From contig NC_088305.1 in NCBI RefSeq assembly GCF_032854445.1, positions 17,781,717-17,845,716 of the forward strand: DNA of 64,000 nucleotides. The letters run 5' to 3'. This DNA comes from Liolophura sinensis. Taxonomy: Eukaryota > Mollusca > Polyplacophora > Chitonida > Chitonidae. This document shows, piece after piece, positions 1-9,978 of this stretch (the first letter of the stretch is position 1; each line of letters starts with the position of its first letter). The position numbers were made by a program, and so were the translations under genes. The notes under the pieces are model-generated. The model made no database searches. It worked only from the letters and a program-made list of their open reading frames with translations, and was not told where the DNA came from.

Positions 1-129
1 TGCTCTGTGGGACTGAAGGAGAGGCTGTGTAGCGGTACCTGTGAGGGATATTACTCCTACTACGGCAGCACTCTCACGGTTGACTACCCCTGTCACGGGT
101 TGTTCACAGTCATTCTATGTAAATCATGA
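1..129 (+). CDS. Copy 1: 3' end of secreted cysteine-rich peptide gene (cut by window edge)
   Basis: The window opens in frame inside exon 3 of the array gene. The 42 visible residues begin at the second cysteine of the C-terminal segment and run through the C-x-G-x-C motif to the ending LCKS and TGA at 127-129. It matches copies 2 and 6 except for one Val-to-Ile change before LCKS. The last codons read GTAAAT where most copies read GTAAGT, a feature shared only with copy 6. An AATAAA polyadenylation signal sits at 356-361, followed by GT-rich sequence. Promoter, exon 1 and exon 2 lie outside the window, so intactness cannot be judged. Confidence 0.8.
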   Translation, partial: CSVGLKERLCSGTCEGYYSYYGSTLTVDYPCHGLFTVILCKS

Positions 130-419
130 AGATACCTAGTCATTCAAAGTTTGACAATATGATGATGTGAGACTATACAGACTTTTAGAAAATGGCTTTC
201 TCCCGTCTTGTTGGTGAAAAAATTATAAAAGAATGCGGCTCACAGAACATTTATTTGAGATTTGGATTGATGATTCCATATCTGAATTGTTTTCCTTTGT
301 GAACAGATTTTTTCATGCAAGCTATTTATTGCCTTATTTATTTATCCAGTGTGACAATAAAGAAACATTGTTCATCCTCAATTTTGTGAATTTGGTGTTG
401 TATTAGAAGTAGAAATAAC

Positions 420-855
420 CTGAAAACTGAAAGTAATTGCACAAGCCCATGTAGTGTTAATAGGAGATCCCCAGCGATTTTATCTTCACACTAAATTTTC
501 TCTACACTGTAAAAATTAGTACTGTTATTTTACAGCATAAAGTGCTGGCACTTTTGTGACCAGTGCTTTTAACTGTGCATTTACAGCACCCCTTGTTGGT
601 GTATTGACTGTAGGAATACAAAGATATTTACTGCAAATTTTCAGCAGAACCTAATGAAATTTAACAGAATGTGATTTTTGGATTCACAGCACATTGTAAA
701 ACAAAAATAAAGCTCTGGTTCCAGATGCGGAATCTCAGTATGTTTGTCTGCACTCATACAGCGCTCTATTGTAAATGTACACCATGTATCACCCAAAGCT
801 AGACTGAATGTCAGTGAAGAACTACTACGTCTCTAGAAGTAAAGTAACACTCATA
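420..855 (+). repeat. Truncated 3' intergenic block of copy 1
   Basis: This is the start of the TACAG-rich block found downstream of every array gene. Similarity stops near 855, where other units continue into sequence leading to the SINE pair. The rest of this unit is missing and non-array DNA follows. Confidence 0.7.
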
Positions 856-1609
856 TTAAAATTGTGGATGTCTATCCACTGCCTACCAATTAAACCTGGG
901 CACTTTTATAAGCATCCAAGGTGAGAAAGAAGTGTAAATTATGTTATTTAGACACCGGGGATGAATACCCCTATGTTGTAGGGTGTGCTAATTTGCACAA
1001 AGAAAGATACCTTTTTCTGCCTAAATTTTTTTATACTCAGCTAAGTATGTTTAAATTAAGAAATCTTATTTAGTCAAATAACATTGTACTTCAAGCTAAG
1101 ATATCAAAATATGTTACCATAATTTTGCGTAAAACCACCATCTAAGTTCTACAAATTGTCCAACTGCTCTTATGTCATGTTCTTGGCTTGGGTCGAAATG
1201 AAGCAAATGGTTACACGTAACCGGTGAAACACGGCCTCTTGTCAGTTTACCTCAGTCAGGGTATAATTCTAGCTATTTATGTAAATGCATGATTAGTAGC
1301 GATTTACACGCCCTAGAGGCTTTTGTTAATCGAAATAGATTATCTCATGATTTTTAATTCCTGACTTTGCTGGATTAGGGAAAACTGGATTGGAACACTG
1401 GATTGTACAATCACAATTAATGACGTCGTCATATGACTGAAAAATTGTTAAGTACGACGTAAAACCCCAAAGGATACACACTTACACTACATTTTGGTGA
1501 ATGTGGAGATTATTTCTTAGCGTACGCAATGGCTTCTGTCATTAGGTAACACTTTATAGCACTAGGGAGTTGTACTGTACGTGAAACAGTTTATTCTTTC
1601 ACAGAGGCA
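856..1609. other. Non-array sequence with a dispersed-repeat copy
   Basis: No gene is visible. About 1195-1315 is a diverged copy of a dispersed element (core GTAACCGGTGAAA) that also occurs in the 3' blocks and, inverted, in intron 1 of the array genes. About 1355-1410 resembles 1937-1990 (shared GGAAAACTGGATT-like core), a second small dispersed repeat. Confidence 0.5.
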
Positions 1610-1861
1610 ATGATTTATTTATGTATTTATTTGATTGGTGTTTTACGCCGTACTGAAGAATATTTCACTTATACGACGGCGGCCAGCTTTATGGTGGAAG
1701 GAAACTGGGCAGGTTTACCCACGACCATCCGAAGGTCGGACGACCAGAGAGGACGCCAGCATGAGCTAGACTTGAACTCACAGCGACCGCATTGGTGAGA
1801 AACTTCTGGGTCATTACTTTGCGCTAGCGCCGCACAAACCGACTGAGCCACGGAGGCCCCC
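1610..1861 (-). mobile_element. tRNA-derived SINE, nearly full length
   Basis: Read on the minus strand the element starts with GGGGCCTCCG and an A-box-like head, has a B-box-like GAGTTCAAGTC and a body ending in ACGGCGTAAAACACCAATCAA followed by an AT-rich A-tail. The left edge here is that tail (TTTATTTATGTATTTATTTG). Internal RNA polymerase III promoter boxes plus the tail identify a SINE; the family name is not assigned. Confidence 0.85.
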
Positions 1862-2909
1862 AGAGGAAATGATTTTGATTGATTAAGTTACATATACGTA
1901 AAGGTTTATGTTAATCTAAAATATTATTTGAAAAATTTCAATTCCTGAGTTTGTTGGATTAGCGAAAACTGGATTCGAACACTCAGTCATATTAATCGCC
2001 ATCCCGTAACTCCGAGATTGTGCACTGTACATGTTGAGTTACCCACAGCTGAAGGATACATGAAAAAATACTGTGAAGCGAAGAGTATGGTTTTGAGGAA
2101 AACGAAGACAGATTCACTTGCTGCGTATTTTGACAGGACGGCGTTACAAGCTCCACCGTGACAAAATGTGGATACGGAATCCAACACTAAACTCGAAAGG
2201 AGTTTCGTATAAAAATTTAATGATTTATGATACTGTGATTAAGATGTCACAGAGCCTTTGACTGGGTAGTACGGGGTCTATCCAGTGATGCATCCTGAAA
2301 ATCGTGTCAAGGCGAGGGAGTGTAGCTTAAATGATAACTCCTGTAGCACCAAGCACAGAGACACGTAACATATACATGCGGAAAAGAATATCGTAGGCTT
2401 CCGCTTATCTGCAAACGTAGAACGCGATGCACACTTACGACCAGGAAGTTAGAAGAATGAATTCTGGCAGAGTAGGTATAACGAATGTCTCTTTCGACCC
2501 ATTAGATTCCATAGTATCAAATCTTTTTCCTCCTGCATAATGCTGGGAGCCGTCTTTTAAGTGAAACATTTTCCGGTATACGGCGTAAATCTACGTAGCC
2601 GTAAAAGTGACACTGTGAAAATAAAAGAGGAGAAGTAAAACTTTTTTTTTACCCACGGCTTTAAACTTCAGAACCCCGTGTTTAAAAGTCAGGGCCCTGA
2701 CTTAATTGGTCAATAGCAGGCTGTTTATCATCATACATCAGAAAAAGGGTACCTGTAGTAAGGCTGTGGTGGCGGTGGGACCTGATTTTTGTTGGGGTAT
2801 GTATAGTAATCGCTTTTCCTTTCATTATTGTCCGTCGTATTAATCTTGACTACGCCATATTTCATTACTGGTTGGTGGTAGGGATCCGAAATTTGATTTT
2901 TTTTTGAAA
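1862..2909. other. Non-array sequence, no gene seen
   Basis: Short open frames only, without coding character. 1937-1990 is the second copy of a small dispersed repeat ending in a TTCGAACACT motif, possibly the B-box end of another tRNA-derived element on the minus strand. Confidence 0.4.
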
Positions 2910-3131
2910 TAATTTATTTATTTATTGACTTAATTGTTGGTTTACGCCGTACTCAAGAATATTTGATTCACTTATACGACGATAGCCAATATTATGCTAT
3001 TAGGAAACCAGAAAGATACCGCGAAAAACCTACGATCACCCACATGTTGCTGGTCTTGAACTGACATGGACCACATTCGAGAGAGGTTCTTAGGTCATTA
3101 CGCCGCACTAGTGCGCTGGCCCGCTCGGCTG
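2910..3131 (-). mobile_element. Degraded SINE of the same family
   Basis: The A-tail (TTTATTTATTTATTG) is at the left, followed by a diverged body with TTTACGCCGTACTCAAGAAT and a decayed B-box region. It is considerably more diverged than the copy at 1610, so it is an older insertion. Confidence 0.75.
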
Positions 3132-3225
3132 CTGAAATTTCAGTGACTTTGTCGTTGATGTTGAGACACCGGGGTACAAGGCCTCAAGAAGCCAATTTAC
3201 ACGTCATGTAAGCCTTAGCCTGACA

Positions 3226-3440
3226 GCGAGGCGGTGAGGCAGCGAGGTAGCGATATGTTATTCCCGCTACCTCGCTGTCTCGTATTGCTACCTCTCCCCC
3301 TCACATCACTACCTCGTTACTTCTTTACCTCGTTCCGCTACCTCGTTATCTTATTTCGCTATATCAGTACCTCTCTTCGCTACCTCCTTACCACAATGCC
3401 TCGCTCAATATCAGAAAGGTCGAGGTAGCGAGATGTCCTC
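3226..3440. repeat. Degenerate CTACCTCG simple repeat with inverted arms
   Basis: Irregular repeats of CTACCTCG-like octamers fill the interval. A perfect 11-bp inverted repeat, GCGAGGTAGCG at 3242-3252 and CGCTACCTCGC at 3265-3275, starts the block, and the GAGGTAGCG orientation reappears at 3422-3430, so the block could fold back. Confidence 0.7.
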
Positions 3441-4106
3441 TATCGGCTTCCGTACACAGACGAGCATGTCTCTCCGATTACATATTTTGACTATAAGGTC
3501 TTACCATGAGATAAATACCACTTTGCATGACGGACACGACTAGGTGTACGCAGAAACGATGACGTACTGAAAGAAGAAAAGATTACACCGCTTTATACCG
3601 ACTTGTTTTAGGTGGACAATGCATTTCCTTGTATCAACAAGGCAGCTTTTTATAGTCTATTTTTTTAGCGAGTCGCCCATATTCAGCTCTCTCTAAAATC
3701 AGTTGTACTCGCTATCAACATTGCCAGTGACACGTAATAACCGAAGTTCTAGACACTGACATGTCGAACGTCCATATCATCTCCAGGAAATGAAGTTAGA
3801 ACTCTTTTTCAATTTCATAATGTTAAAGTCCAAAAGATCGGTTTCGACGATGACGTCAGCCGGGACAATGAGTTCTTGGTGTCGAAACTAAGCCTATGGA
3901 GTTTAACATTAAGAACAAGAAAAAGTATTCCAACTGAGTTTTTTCTGTAATAATATGGACGTTCAACGTGTCAATATTGGGTTGTTACATGTCACTGACT
4001 AAAGGTAATCTTGGTAGCGAATGTGACCGATTTTAAAGACAGCTGAAAATAGGCGACTCTCTAAAAGAATTAGACTATTATAAACATATTTCAGAGACAT
4101 ATATGG
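3441..4106. other. Non-array sequence, nothing recognised
   Basis: No convincing coding frame, RNA or repeat was seen. Similarity to array sequence begins abruptly at about 4107. Confidence 0.4.
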
Positions 4107-4906
4107 ACTAAATGAAAATAAAATGCAAAATACAGCGTGCAGGTGCGCCCTTACGTAGCCTAGTTTAGTTCTTTCAATTTGAGCTGGCACAGCTGTATGT
4201 GAGACACTATTCAAATACATGTACTTAATCCAGCCGTGGTGGAGCTAAGGGAAGCTGTACGTTAGGACTAAGGGCCTTAACATTATGTCACATATATGCC
4301 CGAGGACGACTGTGCTAAGTTTTAACCATATCCTATCATTTGGTTGAATGTTTAATTTGTTAATAATAATTCCAGATTTTTGGAAGCTATACTATAAATC
4401 GTGTTGGCGTTCCTCGTCGTATAAAAGAACATTTTGGGACTCACAAAGTGTACTTTGCAAGGGACAAAAGTTAATTTGTGAAAGCATAATGGCACTGAGT
4501 CGTAAAAGTGACATGGTGAAAAAAATTTTGGACAAGTAAAAAATTACATGGTGAAAAAAATTTATTTCGGAAGAGATTTCGGCCGACTTTTAAAACAATA
4601 AAAAAATAAAATGAAAAGTGTGGCATATTTATGAATATGCGTTGGTCTTTCGCATCAATAAGCGACCCTACAAGGTCGATGAGAGGAACAAAAATGTCGG
4701 ACTTGATGTCTATAACTTCGAAACTTTTAAGTATTTTTAAGTATGTTGATTTTATAACCACCGTCCTCAGGGGAAAAGATATTTCCATCGTTTCGTACCT
4801 GAACAGATAAAAGGGAACCAGGAATAACTCGCAGTTTCATTGGATAGTTTTCTAGGTTATGGAAATTCAGGGCAAAGAAAAAATAATCCACGTCTCCAAA
4901 TAACTT
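4107..4906 (+). repeat. Upstream block duplicated in three units
   Basis: This block recurs at 27934-28720 and 35205-36005. Here it follows non-array DNA; in the other two units it sits inside intron 1 behind a distal promoter, joined at an A-rich run. A 105-codon minus-strand frame (4788-4471) is open in all three, but the copies are too similar for that to mean coding. It is probably the native upstream flank of the GATA-type promoter. Confidence 0.7.
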
Positions 4907-5073
4907 AAAAGATTATCTATTGATAATCTTTTCTGATAAGTAAGCTAACTTGACTTACAGAATTCAAGTTTGTCATCGGGCTCGGAAGAGTATAAAAGCG
5001 TGTAGAAATTGTTTTCTGGTAGAATCATTCAAGTTGCCGTCTCTTACCAACACAGACTTACTCCTACATCCAG
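4907..5073 (+). promoter_or_regulatory. Copy 2 promoter (GATA type) and non-coding exon 1
   Basis: TATAAAAG lies at 4991-4998. Exon 1 should start about 30 bp downstream and ends at 5073 in CATCCAG before GTAAGAT. A perfect palindrome with 11-bp arms (4907-4917 and 4922-4932) holds two GATAATCTT/AAGATTATC sites, followed by a third GATAAG, pointing to a GATA-like factor (inference). Intron 1 (5074-5825) contains an inverted copy of the dispersed GTAACCGGTGAAA repeat and an AAATA-rich tract. Confidence 0.7.
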
Positions 5074-5841
5074 GTAAGATCAATATCCGCATAGTCTAAT
5101 AATTTCATGTTATGGTACCATTGGTAAATGGATACTTCCTGTTGTACAGTCACACCATATACGTGTACATCAATCGATGGAGCATGTGAGATACATGCTG
5201 ATTTAGTACGGTGTAAAACACCCAGTAAAATCGACACATAAACGTAGATATAACGTAGCAAAAAAACTGAATAGCATATGAAAGAAGACTTTTCTTGTAT
5301 GGGAATTTATACATTTTTGCTTTTATGTTACTGTCTGAAAAACCTTTTAATGTCATTGTATGTTAAATTTGATGACAACACAACATTTTGAGTAACTGCA
5401 GATCATTGACGTCTATTAAATTGTGTTTAACATGAACTTTTACTTAATTAAGCTTACGCAATGTGCTAGTTGACGTGTAATTTGCCACTATTTAGTCATT
5501 TCCATGAACAGTTATCATAAAACCTCAACTGAAGCAAATCAACAAGGGACCTTATTTCACCGGTTACATGCAACTATTTGCCATTCATCACACTGCCGGC
5601 GCTGCTCTGGATTTACTCTCCATGCTTTATGTTTTTAATAATATAATACTCTGATCAATCAAATAAATAAATAAATCAATATTTCGATATATCAACAGAT
5701 AAAATACGAATGATTTCAAAGTCAAACAAACATTTAAGACATTTGAGCGGTCCCAGTGATTGTTTACTGGAAAATGTATTTGTTTAATTTATCACGTTCT
5801 TTATTTACCCTTTTTTTGTTTTTAGTTTCCAGACTTTCATA

Positions 5842-6566
5842 ATGGCCACTGTACCCAAAGTGCTTCTATTGGGTCTCGTTGCTGTCAACGTTTACAGCAG
5901 ACCGTCGGAAAACAAATGGAAAAGTGAGTAAGAGGACTGTGAACATTTTGTGCAGTTATCCACACGTAAAGTTAGCGTACAATGGGACAGCCGCCATCGT
6001 ATAAGTGAAATGTTACTGCGTAAAACACCAATCAAATAAATAAATGAATAAAAATCACATAATCATCAATAATCAACGTACAAAACGTACAAAACGACAA
6101 TTTCTATCATTTTGTAAGTTTGTGTAATTTTGCTTGTGCTAAACCGCTTCCTAGCACCACAATGATGGACAGTGTCGAATGCGTTAAACAGCTATAGAAA
6201 TAAATAAAAAAACATATATGAAAAGCGTTTATCACATTATTTTATGTGTTGTTTGTTTATGTTTCAGTCCCATGTGACGGTTATTATGAGGCCCTAGAAG
6301 TGATATGTGGTGGAGAGTCGGGGGCAGGGACACCAACTAGAGCTCGACGTGACGCCAATGTTACAACATCTGACGTCCGCGTCGATAGGACGAAAAGAGG
6401 TGGTTCATCTGAGGAGTGTTCTTTTGACTACCCGATTTGCTCTGTGGGACTGAAGGAGAGGCTGTGTAGCGGTACCTGTGAGGGATATTACTCCTACTAC
6501 GGCAGCACTCTCACGGTTGACTACCCCTGTCACGGGTTGTTCACAGTCGTTCTATGTAAGTCATGA
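5842..6566 (+). CDS. Copy 2: secreted 8-cysteine propeptide with two furin sites
   Basis: The coding sequence joins 5842-5923 (exon 2) and 6268-6566 (exon 3) through a phase-1 GTGAGT...CAG intron, giving 126 aa. Residues 1-19 are a signal peptide ending VYS. Segment 20-55 has Cys30 and Cys41 (C-x10-C-G-G) and ends in RARR; linker 56-71 carries an NVT sequon and ends in RTKR; segment 72-126 has Cys78, 85, 94, 98, 115 and 124 with C-S-G-T-C at 94-98. It should enter the secretory pathway and may be cut into two disulfide-linked chains (inference). The first segment, with EALEVICGG, resembles an insulin B chain, but the C-terminal segment lacks the paired cysteines of an A chain; a small cystine-knot ligand is the alternative. 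Ala11 is Gly here. Intron 2 contains a SINE tail relic (5989-6051). AATAAA is at 6788-6793. Confidence 0.85.
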
Positions 6567-6849
6567 AGATACCTAGTCATTCAAAGTTTGACAATATGAT
6601 GATGTGAGACTATACAGACTTTTAGAAAATGGGTTTCCCCCGTCTTGTTGGTGTAAATCCTATAAAAGAATGCGGCTCACAGAACATTTATTTGAGATTT
6701 GGAATGATGATTCTATATCTGAATTGTTTTCCTTTGTGAACAGATTTTTTCATGCAAGCTATTTATTGCCTATTTATCCAGTGTGATAATAAAGAAACAT
6801 TGTTCATCCTCAATTTTGTGAATTTGGTGTTGTATTAGAAGCAGAAATA

Positions 6850-9518
6850 ATCTGAAAACTGAAAGTAATTGCACAAGCCCATGTAGTGTTTATAGGAGAT
6901 CCCAAGCGATTTTATCTTCACACTAAATTTTCTCTACACTGTAAAAATTAGTCCTGTTATTTTACAGCATAAAGTGCTGGCACTTTTGTGACCAGAGCTT
7001 TTAACTGTGTATTTACAGCACCCCTTGTTGGTCTATTGACTGTAGGAATACAGAGATATTTACTGCAAATTTTCAGCAGAACCTAGTAAAATTTAACAGA
7101 ATGTGTTTGTGGATTCACAGCACATTGTAAAACAAAAATACACTGGTTCCAGATGCGGAATCTCAGTATGTTTGTCTGCACTCATACAGCGCTCTATTGT
7201 AAATGTACACCATGTATTATGCAAAGCTACATTGAATGCCATTGAAAAACTACGACGTCTCTGGATGTAAAGTAACACTTCACAGCTGTTAAATTACAGA
7301 CAAGTATGCAGTAGGCCCACACTGAAAACTGCATTATTTATACACCAACCATAGGTGTATAGTTACTAACCCTGCTGTCAAACTACAGTGTCATTAACTT
7401 CAAATTTATACTCATTACTGCTGTAATTTCACAGTAATCAATGAATAAAACTACACTGGAAAACCTGGAACTGGTGTAAATGTACATCCAAAACTGCTGG
7501 CAATAGTGTGACCAGTGCATTGCACTGTATATGTACAGCCACTGTTCTTTTTAACTATACATTATTAGCATGGCAATTTGTATATTTACACACATTACAC
7601 ACAATTTTGTTTGGAAAAGTGTCCCACAAAACTGGAATGAATGACTTGTGTTTCCGCCATATGAAGATTGTTTCATCCATAAGCAGGGAAATGGAGGAAA
7701 AATACATTCTTTGTATGTTGTAAATGTACACCATGTATTATGCAAAGCTACATTGAATGCCAGTGAAGAACTACAACGTCTCTGGATGTAAAGTAACACT
7801 TCACAACTGTTAAATTACAGATAAGTATGCAGTAAGCCCACACTGAAAACTGCATTTTTTATACACCAACAAAAGGTGTATAGTTACTACCCCTGCTGTC
7901 AAACTACAGTATCATTAACTTTAAATTTATACTGATTACTACTGTAATTTTACAGTAATCAATGAATAAAACTACACTGGAAAACCTGGAACTGCTGTAA
8001 ATGTACATCCAAAACTGCTGGCAATAGTGTGGCCAGTGCATTGCACTGTATATGTACAGCCACTAAATTGTTCTTTTCATCTATACAATAATAGCATTGC
8101 AATTTGTATATTTACAAACATTACACACAACTTTGTTTGGAAAAGTGTCCCACAAAATTAGAATGAATGACTAGTGTTCCCGTCATATGAAGATTGTTTC
8201 ACCCTTAAGTAGGGAACTGGTGGAAAAATACATACTTTGATAAACGGACAGACTTTCCCTGATATTTTCCGTAATCACAGGGTATTTTTTATGAAGTTTG
8301 GTCCATGTCTTCTCAATCTGTGGCTTTTCTTTATATCGCATGCCTGCAGGATATGTGCCGCCGTTACGTCACAAGAATCAAGGGTGGCGGGATTGCAAGT
8401 GGAAAAGATTTTCTGATGTTTTCTCACCAAATTCTACCCTTTTTCTTCCGTTTCCGTCGTTATAAATGATTAGAATCGATTCCGTAGGAATCAAACTATC
8501 TTTGTGCAGTTTGTCAGGCCCAGCACTGGGGATCTACTTTAACTTGAAAGTGGCCCTATGTGTGTGTGTGTGTGTGTTTGAAAATTGATATGAATATTGA
8601 ATTATTGATTTATTTGTTTAGTTGATTAGGGATAGATGGGAAATGATCACACGTAACAGGTAAAATACGGCTTCTTTTCAGTTTAACTTAGTTAGCATTT
8701 TATTCTAACTGTTTCATGCAAAACTTCAAACGTTGCAATTTACACGCCCTCCCCCACCACCCCCGTAGCACAATGGCTTTATCAAAATTAGGTAAAAGTG
8801 CAGTGATATTAACAGCATTTTAGTAAACATCGCTTGTCTAGAATTACTGGAAATTTTGTGTTATCGTCACATTTAACATACAATAAAATTAAAAAATATG
8901 CAATGGGACCACTCTTTGTGAAAGTTTAGTGCACCAGCAGACTCTTGGTTTGTGAGGGAATGCAATATCATTAAGACGTACAGCACTGAGATAAAAGATG
9001 GAGACGTGACCACAGCGTGATAGCTCCCAGAGTCACGGCATTCAATCGCTATTTAAAACTTGTAGTCTGTAGATAATGTCTACATCGACTGCAAAGATGG
9101 CCATATGCATCTCTGTCGAGCGATGATTTTGGAAACTGTTCATTAGAGTACCAAGTTGATGAATACTTGTGATATACTCCCTGGTCCCGTTATTATAAAG
9201 TACATTTTTGAGAGAGTCCTTTATTCGGTATCTAGATTGCTGATCAGGACGGTCCTTATTAGTTGACGGCTGGTGTACGAATTTCTGTTTTGACCACAGA
9301 TTTAGAAATTGACTATTTAAAACAAATAAAGTAAGAACGACTGGACACTAATGAAGAGGAAGCGTAGAATGTTCTATATTGTGAAGCGTTTAACGTCGAT
9401 TTGTAAACACATTTCAGCAGATGTTCTTAGATGCTGGATAAAACATACAGGTCACCATTCACAACCAAAAACGAGTGCTATTCCTGATCTTGCAACATTC
9501 TCAGATAAAAAAAGCAGT
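6850..9518 (+). repeat. Unit 2 intergenic 3' block
   Basis: TACAG/TGTAAA-rich sequence without a convincing gene, then a TG microsatellite at 8560-8577 and a C-rich tract near 8747-8765. Unlike most units it lacks a segment near 8630 that follows GTTGATTAG elsewhere, a gap shared with unit 6. Confidence 0.75.
7198..8239 (+). repeat. Tandem duplication of a ~520-bp segment
   Basis: The segment starting TGTAAATGTACACC at 7198 restarts at 7719 and ends near 8239. Only units 2 and 6 carry two copies; the other units carry one. Confidence 0.75.
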
Positions 9519-9711
9519 GGGGCCTACATGACTCAGGCGGTTAGCGCGCTAGCGCCGCGTAATGACGCAGAAGCCTCTCACCAATGCGGTCGCTGTGAGT
9601 TCAAGTCCAGCTCATGCTGGCTTCCTCTCCGGCCCTAAGTGGGAAGGTCTGACAGCAACCTGCGAATGGTGGTGGGTTTCCCCCGTTCACAGCCCGTTTT
9701 CCTCCCACCAT
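9519..9711 (+). mobile_element. SINE, forward member of inverted pair (3' truncated)
   Basis: GGGGCCTAC head, A-box-like GACTCAGGCGGTTAGCGC, B-box GAGTTCAAGTCC, ending at CCTCCCACCAT where the intact element would continue into AATGCTGGCCGCCG. It is abutted by a second SINE in opposite orientation. Confidence 0.85.
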
Positions 9712-9978
9712 ATTATTTATTTATTTGATTGGTGTTTTATGCCATACTCAAGAGTGTTTCACTTATTCGACGGCGGAGAGCTTTATGGTTGGAGGAAACC
9801 GGGCACAGCCTGGTGGTAACCAACGACCTTTCGCAGGCTACTGGCAGACCTTCCCACCTACTGTCGAAGAGAAAGCCAGCAAGACCTGGGCTTGAACTCA
9901 CAGCGACTGCGTTTGTTAGAGGCATCTGGGTCTTTACGCTGCACGAGCGCGCTAACCAACTGAGTCGCAGGGGGTCCA
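9712..9978 (-). mobile_element. SINE, reverse member of inverted pair
   Basis: The A-tail (TATTTATTTATTTG) is at the left edge, directly joined to the forward SINE, and the head is at the right (GCAGGGGGTCC). Together the pair forms roughly 190-bp inverted arms with almost no spacer. Confidence 0.85.

Noticed and set aside
4471-4788. 105-codon minus-strand frame open in all three duplicated upstream blocks
   Set aside because: The copies are too similar for openness to be informative; composition is AT-driven and no family is recognised.
6246-6267. Start of the exon 3 frame upstream of the splice acceptor
   Set aside because: It begins at GTG inside the intron polypyrimidine region; the TTTCAG acceptor at 6267 and phase-1 match with exon 2 explain the frame.
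7198-8239. Regular repeats in the 3' block considered as a CRISPR-like array
   Set aside because: There are two long copies only, without short direct repeats and unique spacers, and the genome is eukaryotic.
9351-9638. 95-codon frame recurring at the end of most 3' blocks (also 14881, 20212, 25890, 39995)
   Set aside because: The last 40 codons are SINE sequence, the frame is broken in units 6, 8 and 9, and recent duplication alone explains the rest.
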